DNA of 64,000 nucleotides, from assembly GCF_002953715.1 (NCBI RefSeq), contig NZ_CP025012.1, positions 3,922,501-3,986,500 of the forward strand, given 5' to 3'. The position numbers and the translations under genes were made by a program. Origin of the DNA: Rhizobium leguminosarum (GTDB lineage: Bacteria > Pseudomonadota > Alphaproteobacteria > Rhizobiales > Rhizobiaceae). The notes under the pieces were generated by a model. It had not been told where the DNA came from, did no database searches, and worked only from the letters and a program-made list of their open reading frames with translations. Positions 43,565 through 51,949 of the stretch are shown here, in pieces (positions within the stretch are counted from its first letter, which is position 1; the number at the start of each line of letters is the position of its first letter).

Positions 43565-43612
43565 GCGCATAACCCCGAAAATCGGAACCGATTTTCGGAA
43601 AGGATTATGCGC
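43565..43612. repeat. RIME-like rhizobial intergenic palindrome, copy 2
   Basis: GCGCATAACC (43565-43574) pairs with GATTATGCGC at the right end (43603-43612), with the inner CCGAAAATCGG / TTTTCGG palindrome. It begins directly after the dgoD stop and merges with a terminator at 43626-43650. Confidence 0.8.
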
Positions 43613-43625
43613 AACTCAAAGTGAT

Positions 43626-43650
43626 AGGGTCGCGCAAGCGGCCCTTTTTC
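43626..43650 (+). terminator. Intrinsic terminator of dgoD
   Basis: AGGGTCGC and GCGGCCCT form an 8-bp stem (one G-U pair) with a GCAA tetraloop, followed directly by TTTTTC. It sits 65 bp past the dgoD stop, just after RIME copy 2. Confidence 0.75.
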
Positions 43651-43715
43651 ATTCCCCGTGTAGGATATCGCGTGTTCCGTCCGTCATAGTCGAAGCTCAA
43701 AGAGGAGATTTCAAA

Positions 43716-44117
43716 ATGGCCAGAGCAATCGCAATCATCGTCGGCCGCATCATCTTCAGCTTCGTCTTCTTCATGGCCGCCGGCTTCAAGTTCGCCGATA
43801 TCGGTGCGACGGCCGGCTATATCACCGCTGCCGGCTTTCCGATGGCGACATTCCTTGCCTGGGTCGCCGCCTTCTTCGAGATCGCGCTGGCGCTCGCTTT
43901 CATATCAGGAGCTTTCTTCACCGAGGCCAGCCTGCTCGCAGCCATCTATGTGATCTTCCTCGCTTTCGCCTTCCACGGTCCGTCCCATTGGCAGCAGAAC
44001 CAGGCCGAGTTCGGCTTCTTCGTCGATCACTTTACCTTCCTCGCCGGTCTGCTCTTTGCCGCGGTCCACGGGCCGGAGAAATGGGCGTTGAGCCACAGCC
44101 TCCTCAGGAAGCTCTAG
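43716..44117 (+). CDS. DoxX-like membrane protein
   Basis: A 133-residue protein with GAGGAG upstream. Four hydrophobic helices (about 5-22, 34-62, 66-84 and 98-116) and the opening G-R-I-I-F-S-F-V-F-F-M-A-A-G-F-K-F match the DoxX family. A conserved-looking H-W-Q-Q-N-Q-A-E-F polar patch lies before the last helix. It is the second DoxX-type gene here; the first is at 8046-8489. Function is not known. It is flanked on both sides by RIME-like repeats. Confidence 0.85.
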   Translation: MARAIAIIVGRIIFSFVFFMAAGFKFADIGATAGYITAAGFPMATFLAWVAAFFEIALALAFISGAFFTEASLLAAIYVIFLAFAFHGPSHWQQNQAEFGFFVDHFTFLAGLLFAAVHGPEKWALSHSLLRKL

Positions 44118-44119
44118 CA

Positions 44120-44215
44120 TCGGCCCGAAAATCGGAATCGATTTTCGGAAAGCACGATACGAGGATTGAAAGAGTTAGAGCGTCCTTTGTGCGTCCGAAA
44201 GGACGCACGGCGCTC
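44120..44215. repeat. RIME-like repeat, copy 3, joined to a second hairpin
   Basis: The inner part CCGAAAATCGG...TTTTCGG is present, but the outer GCGCATAACC arms are changed. The 3' part has GTGCGTCC-(4 nt)-GGACGCAC (44189-44208) and the closing GCGCTC. It runs straight into the remnant of an SDR gene, so its arrival may have truncated that gene. Confidence 0.65.
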
Positions 44216-44548
44216 GAGCCGGGTGCCACCGCCTACACCGCAACCAAGGCCGGCCAGGTCGCCATGGTCCAGCAGCTCGCCCTCGAACTCGGCCGGCACG
44301 GCATCCGCGTCAATGCCGTCTGCCCCGGCGAGATCGAGACCAATATCAGCGCCAATACCGACAGCCGCCACCGCGAGGAAACGGAGGTTCCGGTCATCTG
44401 GCCTGAGGGCGATATCCCGATTGCCGGCGGCAAGGCAGGCAAGAGCGAGGATGTCGCCGAAACCATCCTTTTCCTCGCATCCGAGCGCGCCCGACACATT
44501 ACCGGTACGCCAATCTGGATTGACGGCGGTCAGGGCCTGTTGCGATAG
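44216..44548 (+). pseudogene. C-terminal remnant of an SDR dehydrogenase
   Basis: About 110 codons code for the last part of a short-chain dehydrogenase: the catalytic Y-T-A-T-K, then N-A-V-C-P-G-E-I-E-T, and the closing I-T-G-T-P-I-W-I-D-G-G-Q-G. The NAD-binding T-G-x-x-x-G-I-G half is missing. The frame is open on the 5' side only through a repeat with no start or ribosome-binding site, so the gene is not expected to make an active enzyme. The intact SDR genes at 36184 and 48250 are separate and not its source by simple inspection. Confidence 0.8.
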
Positions 44549-44565
44549 CCCTTGCAGTCAGGAAC

Positions 44566-45783
44566 TCAGCCGTTCAGCCGGGCGCTGTCGAGAGTATAAA
44601 GTTCCTGCGCGCGCTGCACGCCACGCAACGCATAGCGTCCGACGCAGGCGAGTGCGGTACGCTGCTGCTCCGGTATCGCCGCGGCGAAATCGGAGGAGAT
44701 CAGCAGGTTGAGATCGACGGAACGACACATCGAGGCGATCCGGCTGACCTCGTTGACGGCAGGTCCGATGACGGTGAAGTCCAACCGGTCCTGGCTGCCG
44801 ATATTGCCGTAGAAGACATCGCCGATATGCAGGCCGATATAGACGTCGGTCGTCGCCCGGCCGTCGGCCGCACGCGCGGCATTCAGCGTGGTCAGCTTTT
44901 CCCGCAGCAACGATTCGGCACTTAGCGCCGCACGACACGTCTCCGCCGGCACCTCGCCCTTAAAGATGGCGAGCACACCGTCGCCGATCAGCTTCAGCAC
45001 GTTGCCGCCGGATTCGTGGACCGCCGTAATCACCGCCTCGCTATAGTCGTTGAGCAGCGGGATGATCTCCTCCGGCGGCACGCTGTCGGAGATCTTGGTG
45101 TAGTTCAGCAGGTCCGAAAACCAGAGTGCCGCGGAAATTCGCTCCGATTTGCCGCGGCTGATCTTGCCTTCCATCACCTGGCGCGCGGCGTCCTCGCCGA
45201 GATAGACCTCGGCGATGGTGCGGGCGATACGCCCGAGCGCGATACATTTGATCGCCAGCCCCAGCACCGGCACCAGCTTGCGCAGAATGGCGAGGTCGTG
45301 ATCGGAAAAGCCCTCAGGATGTTTCGTCGCGAAATGCGAGAAGAAGCAATCCATCTCGCCGATCGTGCCGGCCTCGGAAAAACGATGCATCATCGCCACA
45401 AAGTCGGTGTGACCGGCTTCAGCGATCGTATCGAGCATGGAAAAATCGATCGGATCGCCGAAGCCGAGACGCCGGCGTATCTCCCGCTCGTCGCGAGACC
45501 AAAGATGATAGAAGGCCGAACGTTGCCAGTTCGACGCCGCCTCCCCCGAGATCGTCGGACCATATTCGAATTCGGTCTGGACTTCCTCGACGCTGTCCCA
45601 GCGGAAGGCGCGGCCCTCATGCACCGGATGCAGCGTATCCATCAGCGCCAGACCACGGTCGAGCGGCAGGCCGGCATCCCGGCAAGCCGAGCAGAAACCG
45701 GTCATGAGCTCGGCTTCCGAAGCGCCCTTCAGTCCCTGCTCCGTGATCCACGCTGCAATCGTGCTGACGTCGCTGTAATCCAT
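44566..45783 (-). CDS. Class III adenylate cyclase with an N-terminal non-catalytic domain
   Basis: A 405-residue cyclase starting MDYSDVST. The C-terminal catalytic domain (about 215-385) has both metal Asp residues (W-F-S-D-L and I-G-D-G-V-L-A-I-F), the purine-binding Lys before the latter, and D-F-T-V-I-G-P-A-V-N-E-V-S-R. All known catalytic positions that I can place are intact. The first about 200 residues show an alpha-helical sensor-like region with W-R-D/H-L-W-S-R-type motifs seen in many rhizobial cyclases; no transmembrane helix is seen. It makes cAMP. It lies 64 bp downstream of a LacI gene on the same strand. Rhizobia carry many such cyclases. Confidence 0.9.
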   Translation of the reverse strand: MDYSDVSTIAAWITEQGLKGASEAELMTGFCSACRDAGLPLDRGLALMDTLHPVHEGRAFRWDSVEEVQTEFEYGPTISGEAASNWQRSAFYHLWSRDEREIRRRLGFGDPIDFSMLDTIAEAGHTDFVAMMHRFSEAGTIGEMDCFFSHFATKHPEGFSDHDLAILRKLVPVLGLAIKCIALGRIARTIAEVYLGEDAARQVMEGKISRGKSERISAALWFSDLLNYTKISDSVPPEEIIPLLNDYSEAVITAVHESGGNVLKLIGDGVLAIFKGEVPAETCRAALSAESLLREKLTTLNAARAADGRATTDVYIGLHIGDVFYGNIGSQDRLDFTVIGPAVNEVSRIASMCRSVDLNLLISSDFAAAIPEQQRTALACVGRYALRGVQRAQELYTLDSARLNG

Positions 45784-45847
45784 GTTCTCACCTTCACTCG
45801 TACTAAAGTTGTAGCTCGAATTCGGCATCGAAGGAAAGCCAATTGGC

Positions 45848-46873
45848 TCAATCGCCCGCGGGCATATTGTAGGGCGTGACGATTTCGACTGTTGAAAGCG
45901 AGGGCGAAACCGCTCGCGGCAAGGCAGTCGCCCGGCTCATGATCGCTCGGAAGGCCGTACGCGCATCGGTTCTGAGATCATGATGCAGCACGAAGCCGAT
46001 CCGACGCGCCGCAAGCAGGGCGCGATTATCCGCATCGAGATCATGGGCGACGAAAACGCGGACGGGACGTTTGGCCGCGTCGAAGGCCGCAAGCACCGCC
46101 CGGTTGCCGCCGCCGATCGAATAGACGGCGTTGATGGCGGGATCGGCCGCAAGGGCTGCCGCGGCAAGCGTTCCTGTCGCGGCATCGGTGCCGTGCCCCT
46201 CGCTGATTTCGGTAATGCCGATGTCGGGATAGCGGGCGCGGATGACGCGGCGAAAGCCGATTTCGCGCTCCTCCTCGCCGCGGAACCGTCCGCTCGACAG
46301 CGTTACCAGCACCTTGCCGCCATCACTCCCGAGGAATTCGCCGATCAGATAGGCGGCGGTCTCTCCCGCTGCCCGGTTGTCGGCGCCGGCATAGGCGATG
46401 CGGGCCGAATTCGGCAGGTCGGTCACCAGCGTCACGACCGGAATGCCGGTCGCATCCGCCCGCGCGACGGCGGCAGCCACCTCGGTGACGTCAGGCGCCT
46501 TGAGTACGATGCCGTGCGTGCCACGCAGCCGGATGCGATCGAGAAGCTGCGCCAGCTCGGCCGGCTTCATCACCTCGGCAAAATGGAAGCGACAGCGGAA
46601 GACGCCCGGCAGAAAGGTCGCCATCTCCGCCTCGAAGGCGGCGCGCACCGCATCGCTGAAACGCTGCGGTGTCTCCATGACGATATCGATCGCCAGCACC
46701 CGCCCGCTGCCCATCGCCCCGGCCTGCTGCTTCTCCAGCTCCGCGATCGCCGCCTTCACCCGCATCTCGGTCTGCCGGCGCACGCCCGGCCTGCCGTTCA
46801 GCACCCGGTCGACGGTCGCAGTGCTGAGCCCTGCCTGGAAGGCAATATCCTTGACGAGAAAGAGGTGTGCCAT
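45848..46873 (-). CDS. LacI-family regulator (divergent from the PhyH gene)
   Basis: A 341-residue repressor. The helix-turn-helix lies at about 6-26 (V-K-D-I-A-F-Q-A-G-L-S-T-A-T-V-D-R-V-L-N-G-R), followed by the hinge and a periplasmic-binding-protein-like sugar domain (about 65-330). It is divergent from the phytanoyl-CoA dioxygenase-like gene with only 95 bp between, so it probably controls that gene cluster. Its position on the same strand before the cyclase could also make the two co-transcribed. Ligand is not known. Confidence 0.87.
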   Translation of the reverse strand: MAHLFLVKDIAFQAGLSTATVDRVLNGRPGVRRQTEMRVKAAIAELEKQQAGAMGSGRVLAIDIVMETPQRFSDAVRAAFEAEMATFLPGVFRCRFHFAEVMKPAELAQLLDRIRLRGTHGIVLKAPDVTEVAAAVARADATGIPVVTLVTDLPNSARIAYAGADNRAAGETAAYLIGEFLGSDGGKVLVTLSSGRFRGEEEREIGFRRVIRARYPDIGITEISEGHGTDAATGTLAAAALAADPAINAVYSIGGGNRAVLAAFDAAKRPVRVFVAHDLDADNRALLAARRIGFVLHHDLRTDARTAFRAIMSRATALPRAVSPSLSTVEIVTPYNMPAGD

Positions 46874-46968
46874 GCGATCGGTCTGATGGTTTTTTGATGG
46901 AATTCTGATCTATATCACCTGGCATCGCGGCGTATAGTGCCTCCATTGGAAAGACGGAGGAGCCCACC

Positions 46969-48156
46969 ATGAAAACCGACAACCAGCAGAAACTGCGCGC
47001 CGACCGCGTCTGGCTGAGCGAAGACGCATGCGATCTCGATGAGTTTCGCGCCCTTGCGGAAAAGACGACGGCACTTGCCGATTACCCCTCGGCGTCTGCG
47101 GTCGAAAAAAACGTGCTGATCTATGATAGCCGCAAGGTGATGACGACGGCCGCAACGCCAGAAGGCCGACGCGCCGTGCTGGCGGAAATCTGCGATGCCT
47201 TCGGCGAAGGTCCTGGTGTCGTCGTGTTCAAGCGCGCTTACGAAGACACCGGCATCATCGACCGCGCCAGCACGATCTTCGATGCGATCATCGAGGAACA
47301 GCACCGCACTTCGACCGGCGGCGGCGATCACTTCGCCAAGCCTGGTGCCAACGACCGTATCTGGAACTCGCTGGAAAAACATTGCCTCGCCGATCCGGCA
47401 AATTTCGCCGAATATTACGGCAACGCCATCATCGCGCTGGCAAGCGAAGCCTGGCTCGGCCCAAGCTACCAGATGACGGCGCAGGTCAACCGCGTCAATC
47501 CGGGCGGTTCGGCGCAGTCGGCGCATCGCGACTATCATCTCGGCTTTCAGTCCTCAAAGGTGATCGAACAATTCCCGGCGCATGTGCACCGGCTCTCGCC
47601 GGTGCTGACATTGCAGGGTGCGGTCGCCCATTGCGACATGCCTCTCGAAAGCGGCCCGACACTCTTCCTGCCGCACAGCCAGACCTATGTGCCGGGTTAC
47701 CTCGCGCTGAAGCGGCAGGAGTTCCTGGATTATTTCGAGACCAACCATGTCCAGCTGCCGCTCGAAAAAGGCGACCTCGTCTTCTTCAATCCCGCCCTTT
47801 TCCATGCCGCCGGCACCAACCGCTCGGCCGACATCAAGCGCGTCGCCAACCTCCTGCAGGTCTCCTCCGCCTTCGGCCGGGCGATGGAAACCGTCAACCG
47901 CGAGAAGATGAGCGCCAGGCTGTTTCCCGCTTTGAAGGCCTTGCTGGGCAGGCTCTCGCCTGACGAAATCGCCAACGCCGTCGCCGCCTGCGCCGAGGGC
48001 TACTCCTTCCCGACCAACCTCGACCGCGACCCGCCGCTTGGCGGACTGGCGCCGAAGACACAAGCGCAACTGATGCATGAGGCGCTGAAAGAAGGCTGGA
48101 GCGATGAACTCTTTACGGCAGCACTTGCCGAGCAGGCGCAGAAGAAGCTGAGCTGA
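46969..48156 (+). CDS. Phytanoyl-CoA dioxygenase family protein (Fe(II)/2-oxoglutarate type)
   Basis: A 395-residue protein with GGAGGAG upstream. The iron ligands are visible as S-A-H-R-D-Y-H-L-G-F (H186 and D188) and a distal F-H-A-A-G-T-N-R-S (H279), with an Arg after it for 2-oxoglutarate. Such enzymes hydroxylate small molecules; phytanoyl-CoA itself is unlikely here. It leads a row of three co-directional genes (this one, an SDR, an SMP-30 lactonase) beside sugar regulators. The substrate may be a sugar-related or opine-like compound; this is inference. Total length is larger than the classical human PhyH. Confidence 0.8.
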   Translation: MKTDNQQKLRADRVWLSEDACDLDEFRALAEKTTALADYPSASAVEKNVLIYDSRKVMTTAATPEGRRAVLAEICDAFGEGPGVVVFKRAYEDTGIIDRASTIFDAIIEEQHRTSTGGGDHFAKPGANDRIWNSLEKHCLADPANFAEYYGNAIIALASEAWLGPSYQMTAQVNRVNPGGSAQSAHRDYHLGFQSSKVIEQFPAHVHRLSPVLTLQGAVAHCDMPLESGPTLFLPHSQTYVPGYLALKRQEFLDYFETNHVQLPLEKGDLVFFNPALFHAAGTNRSADIKRVANLLQVSSAFGRAMETVNREKMSARLFPALKALLGRLSPDEIANAVAACAEGYSFPTNLDRDPPLGGLAPKTQAQLMHEALKEGWSDELFTAALAEQAQKKLS

Positions 48157-48196
48157 TTTGGAAGCTTGAGCCTCTTGCATCCGCACTGACATAAAA

Positions 48197-48218
48197 GCCT
48201 CCCGCACCCGCGGGAGGC
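48197..48218 (+). terminator. Hairpin after the PhyH-type gene
   Basis: GCCTCCCGC and GCGGGAGGC form a perfect 9-bp stem around ACCC. It lies 41 bp past the PhyH stop and 32 bp before the SDR start. No T-run follows, so it may weaken rather than stop transcription into the next gene. Confidence 0.45.
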
Positions 48219-48249
48219 CATTCGCACATCATCGCAATGGAGGAACCAC

Positions 48250-49071
48250 ATGAGCACAGACCACGGCCGCCTTGACGGCAAGATCGCCATCGTCACCGGC
48301 GGCACGCAAGGATTGGGCGCGACAATCGCCCGCCTCTTCGCCGAACGCGGTGCAAAAGGCATCGTCATCTGCGGCCGCAACGAAGCCAAGGGCAAGGCGA
48401 AGGCGGCGGAGATTTCGGCTGCGACCGGCGCCAGGATCGTCTACGTCAAGTCCGACCTCGGCAAGGTCGAGGATGCACAGAATGTCGTGCGCGCCTGCGA
48501 CGAGACCTTCGGTCGTGTCGATGCGCTGGTCAATGCCGCCGCCATCACCGATCGCGGCACCATCCTCGACACCAGCCCGGAACTCTTCGACGCAATGTTC
48601 GCCGTCAATGTTCGCGCGCCGTTTTTCCTGATGCAGGAAGCGGTGAAGGTCATGCGCCGCGAAAACATCGAGGGTACGATCGTCAACATCGGCTCGATGT
48701 CGGCCAAAGCCGGCCAGCCCTTCATCGCCGCATATTGCGCCTCCAAGGGCGCGCTGGAAACGCTGACGAAGAACACCGCCTATGCGCTCCTGCGCAACCG
48801 CATCCGCGTCAATGGTCTGAACATCGGTTGGATGGCCTCTGAAGGCGAGGACCGCATTCAGCGCGAATATCACGGCGCACCGGCCGACTGGCTGGAGAAG
48901 GCGGCGGCAAGCCAGCCCTTCGGCCGTCTCGTCGATCCGCACGAGGTGGCGCGCGCCTGCGCTTACCTGTCGTCTTCCGAATCCGGCCTGATGACCGGCT
49001 CGGTCATCTGCTTCGACCAATCGGTCTGGGGAGCCTACGACGGCTCGCCGCATCCGGTCGCGGCCCTCTGA
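48250..49071 (+). CDS. SDR-family oxidoreductase
   Basis: A 273-residue enzyme with GGAGGAA upstream. The Rossmann motif T-G-G-T-Q-G-L-G lies at about 16-23, and the active site is Y162-x3-K166 (A-A-Y-C-A-S-K-G). The C-terminal segment ends in V-W-G-A-Y-D-G-S-P. It follows the dioxygenase gene by 93 bp and is followed by an SMP-30-type lactonase after 95 bp. SDR and lactonase together suggest oxidation of a sugar to a lactone and its opening. The exact substrate cannot be deduced. Confidence 0.87.
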   Translation: MSTDHGRLDGKIAIVTGGTQGLGATIARLFAERGAKGIVICGRNEAKGKAKAAEISAATGARIVYVKSDLGKVEDAQNVVRACDETFGRVDALVNAAAITDRGTILDTSPELFDAMFAVNVRAPFFLMQEAVKVMRRENIEGTIVNIGSMSAKAGQPFIAAYCASKGALETLTKNTAYALLRNRIRVNGLNIGWMASEGEDRIQREYHGAPADWLEKAAASQPFGRLVDPHEVARACAYLSSSESGLMTGSVICFDQSVWGAYDGSPHPVAAL

Positions 49072-49166
49072 CGAAACCGGAGCCTGGCATTTCCATCGCC
49101 GGGCTCTGGCACCTCCAGCTTTTTGCCGCTAGGAAAAGAACGGCAGCATTCAGGGAGGAAACTGGC

Positions 49167-50078
49167 ATGGGCGACAATCCGATTTATGAGATCCGCGACG
49201 AACGCTTCGGTGCAATGGTCATCGGCAGCGCCGGCCTCGAGGAGCTTTATTCCGGCTGCCGCTGGACGGAAGGCCCGGTCTGGTTTTCCGACCTGAACTG
49301 CCTTCTCTGGAGCGATATCCCGAATGAACGCATGATGCGCTGGACACCGGATGGGACGGTCTCCGTCTTCCGCTCACCCTCCAACTACGTCAATGGCAAT
49401 ACCCGCGACCGGCAGGGCCGGCTGGTCTCCTGCGAACATGGCGGCCGCCGTGTCACCCGCACCGAGACGGACGGCACCATCACCGTTCTCGCCGACAGCT
49501 ATCAGGGCAAACGGCTGAACTCGCCGAACGACGTCGTCGTGCACTCCGACGGCGGGGTCTGGTTCACCGATCCGACCTACGGCATCCTGTCGGATTACGA
49601 GGGCCACAAGGCCGAACCCGAGCAGTCGACGCGCAATGTCTACCGGATCGACCCGGCAAGCGGCGGGATCGACGCCGTCGTCGAGGATTTCATCCAGCCG
49701 AACGGCCTTGCCTTCTCGCCCGATGAGACGAAGCTTTATATTGCCGATTCCGGCTCCGCAAAACATGAAGTGCCGCGCCATATCCGCGTTTTCGACGTCA
49801 CCGACGGCAAGGCGCTTGCCAACAGCCGCTACTTCTGTAGCCTCGATGTCGGCCATCCCGACGGTTTTCGTTTCGATGTCGCCGGCAATCTCTGGACGAG
49901 TGCCTCCGACGGCGTGCACTGCTTTTCGCCCGACGGAACCCTGCTCGGCAAGATCAGGGTGCCACAGACGGTGTCCAACCTCACCTTCGGCGGCCCCAAG
50001 AAAAACCGGCTCTTCATCACCGCGACACGTTCGGTCTATTCGATCTATATCAAAACGACCGGCGCACAATATCCATAG
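49167..50078 (+). CDS. SMP-30/gluconolactonase family protein
   Basis: A 303-residue six-bladed propeller of the SMP-30/gluconolactonase/LRE type, preceded by GGGAGGAA. Landmarks include the metal Glu in W-T-E-G-P-V-W near 33-39, N-G-N-T-R-D-R-Q-G-R-L near 78-88, S-P-N-D-V-V-V near 118-124 and N-G-L-A-F-S-P-D near 182-189, all family hallmarks. It would hydrolyse an aldonolactone to the acid. Its stop is one base from the end of the convergent ThuA gene. Confidence 0.9.
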   Translation: MGDNPIYEIRDERFGAMVIGSAGLEELYSGCRWTEGPVWFSDLNCLLWSDIPNERMMRWTPDGTVSVFRSPSNYVNGNTRDRQGRLVSCEHGGRRVTRTETDGTITVLADSYQGKRLNSPNDVVVHSDGGVWFTDPTYGILSDYEGHKAEPEQSTRNVYRIDPASGGIDAVVEDFIQPNGLAFSPDETKLYIADSGSAKHEVPRHIRVFDVTDGKALANSRYFCSLDVGHPDGFRFDVAGNLWTSASDGVHCFSPDGTLLGKIRVPQTVSNLTFGGPKKNRLFITATRSVYSIYIKTTGAQYP

Positions 50079-50079
50079 A

Positions 50080-50829
50080 TCAGGCCTTCACCTTGTCGGG
50101 ACGCCCGTGCAGCGGCTCGGCCCGGTGCCAGTTTTCCAGAATGCGGCCATCGGTGTGTTTCTGCCGCGCCCAGCGGATGCCGTTCGAGATCACCTTATGC
50201 ACGGTCTTGTCGTGATAGATCGGGTAGGTCTCGTGGCCGGGGCTGAAGAAGAAGATGCGCCCACGCCCGCGCTGGAAGGTGCAGCCGCTGCGGAACACCT
50301 CGCCGCCGGAATACCAGGAGATGAACACCAGCTCGTCCGGCTGCGGAATGTCGAAGGGTTCGCCGTACATTTCCGAGGCATTGACCTCGAAATAGGGCGG
50401 CAGCCCCTCGGCGATAGGATGCGAGGGATTGACCACCCAGACGCGCTCCAGGTCGCCATCAGGCGTCTCGCGCCAGGAAAGGTTGGCATTGGTCCCCATC
50501 AGCCGGCGGAAGAGCTTGGAATGATGGCCGGAATGCAGGACCAGCAGGCCCATGCCCTTCAGCACGCGCTGCTGCACGCGGTCGATCAGCCCGTCGCTGA
50601 CCTCCTCATGCGCCATATGCCCCCACCAGAGCAGCACGTCGGTATCATTGAGCACGGAATCCGGCAGCCCTTCATCCGGATCGTCTAGCGTACCGCGGCG
50701 GACCTCGAAATCGGGGTGGGCGATACCGGCAGCGATCGCTCCGTCGATACGATCAGGATAGATATCCTGAACTTCCTTGTGGACCTGCTCGTGGCGCCCT
50801 TCGTTCCAGATCGTGACCTTGATTGTCAT
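50080..50829 (-). CDS. thuA: ThuA-family trehalose utilization protein
   Basis: A 249-residue protein with GAGG upstream. W-W-G-H near 79-82, L-H-S-G-H-H-S-K near 108-115, E-M-Y-G-E-P-F near 175-181 and P-G-H-E-T-Y-P-I-Y-H near 216-225 are the ThuA hallmarks. The fold is related to type 1 glutamine amidotransferases. In S. meliloti and Agrobacterium, ThuA acts with the Gfo/Idh enzyme ThuB in oxidising trehalose and related disaccharides to 3-keto forms. It is the last gene of a transporter operon with the order of thuEFGKA. The symbol is given by homology; whether this copy serves trehalose is uncertain. Confidence 0.85.
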   Translation of the reverse strand: MTIKVTIWNEGRHEQVHKEVQDIYPDRIDGAIAAGIAHPDFEVRRGTLDDPDEGLPDSVLNDTDVLLWWGHMAHEEVSDGLIDRVQQRVLKGMGLLVLHSGHHSKLFRRLMGTNANLSWRETPDGDLERVWVVNPSHPIAEGLPPYFEVNASEMYGEPFDIPQPDELVFISWYSGGEVFRSGCTFQRGRGRIFFFSPGHETYPIYHDKTVHKVISNGIRWARQKHTDGRILENWHRAEPLHGRPDKVKA

Positions 50830-50847
50830 GTCATTCCTCGATGTGTT

Positions 50848-51930
50848 TCAAGCGGTTGCCGAACGGATTACCCGGCCGGCGGAATCAAACAGATGGCAAC
50901 CGGCGCGCTCGGCAGTCAGCGACACACGATCGCCCGGCCGCACCGCGATATCGCCTTCGGCGCGTACGACGATCGGCTGCTGCTGCGAACCGACTGTCAG
51001 ATAGGTCTCCACGCCCAAACGCTCGACGATGACGACCTCGGCCGAAAAATCACCCTGCCCTTGGGGTGCGAGCTTCAGATGTTCCGGCCGAATGCCGAGC
51101 TTCGCCTCGCCCTGCTGCACGGCGCCATTGCCGTCTGAAAGGTCGATGGAAAGGCCGAGCGGGCTTTCCAGATGCACCTTGCCGCCATCCCGGCGCGTCG
51201 CCGTCATCGGCAGCACGTTCATCTTTGGCGAGCCGATGAAAGTTGCGACAAATTCGTTGTCCGGCTGATGGTAGAGATCCATCGGCGCGCCCTGTTGAGC
51301 GACGACGCCCTTGTTCAGCACGACGATGCGGTCCGCCATCGTCATCGCCTCCACCTGGTCGTGCGTGACGTAGACGACCGTCGCCTTCAGCTCGCGGTGC
51401 AGGCGTTGCAGCTCGGCGCGCATCTGCACGCGCAGCGCCGAATCGAGGTTCGACAGCGGTTCGTCGAACAGGATCAGCGCCGGTTTCTTGATGATGGCGC
51501 GGCCGATCGCCACGCGCTGGCGCTGGCCGCCGGAAAGGGCGGCCGGGCGGCGGTCGAGGTAGTCGGTGAGCTGCAGGATTTCGGCGACACCTTCCACCTG
51601 CCGGCGGATTTCCGCCTCCGGCACCTTCTTCAGGCTGAGCGAGAAGCCAATGTTTTCGGCAACGCTCATATGCGGATAGAGCGCATAGGACTGGAACACC
51701 ATGGCAATGCCGCGCTTGTCGGGCGGCACGTCGTTGATGCGTTTGCCGTTGAGGATAAGGTCGCCGTCATCGATGCCTTCGAGGCCGGCGATCATCCGCA
51801 GCAGCGTGGACTTGCCGCAGCCGGAGGGGCCGACGAAAACCGCGAATTCTCCGTCTTCCACGGTAATGTCGACGCCCTTGATGACCTCGAGCGCGCCGTA
51901 GAATTTGCGAACGTTTCTGAGATTGATCAT
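50848..51930 (-). CDS. Sugar ABC transporter ATP-binding protein (CUT1; ThuK/UgpC type)
   Basis: A 360-residue ATPase with Walker A G-P-S-G-C-G-K-S-T (about 34-42), signature L-S-G-G-Q-R-Q-R (about 132-139), Walker B I-L-F-D-E-P and a C-terminal OB-fold regulatory domain. It is the fourth gene of the minus-strand operon. It should drive import with the two permeases and binding protein before it. Closely related ATPases of this family are exchangeable between sugar systems, so substrate cannot be read from it. Confidence 0.88.
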   Translation of the reverse strand: MINLRNVRKFYGALEVIKGVDITVEDGEFAVFVGPSGCGKSTLLRMIAGLEGIDDGDLILNGKRINDVPPDKRGIAMVFQSYALYPHMSVAENIGFSLSLKKVPEAEIRRQVEGVAEILQLTDYLDRRPAALSGGQRQRVAIGRAIIKKPALILFDEPLSNLDSALRVQMRAELQRLHRELKATVVYVTHDQVEAMTMADRIVVLNKGVVAQQGAPMDLYHQPDNEFVATFIGSPKMNVLPMTATRRDGGKVHLESPLGLSIDLSDGNGAVQQGEAKLGIRPEHLKLAPQGQGDFSAEVVIVERLGVETYLTVGSQQQPIVVRAEGDIAVRPGDRVSLTAERAGCHLFDSAGRVIRSATA

Positions 51931-51949
51931 CTGTTTCTCTTTCTTGATC

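Noticed and set aside
43988..44548. 186-codon frame as a functional SDR gene
   Set aside because: Its first half lies in the DoxX gene and a repeat; the NAD-binding half is absent, so only a remnant is real.
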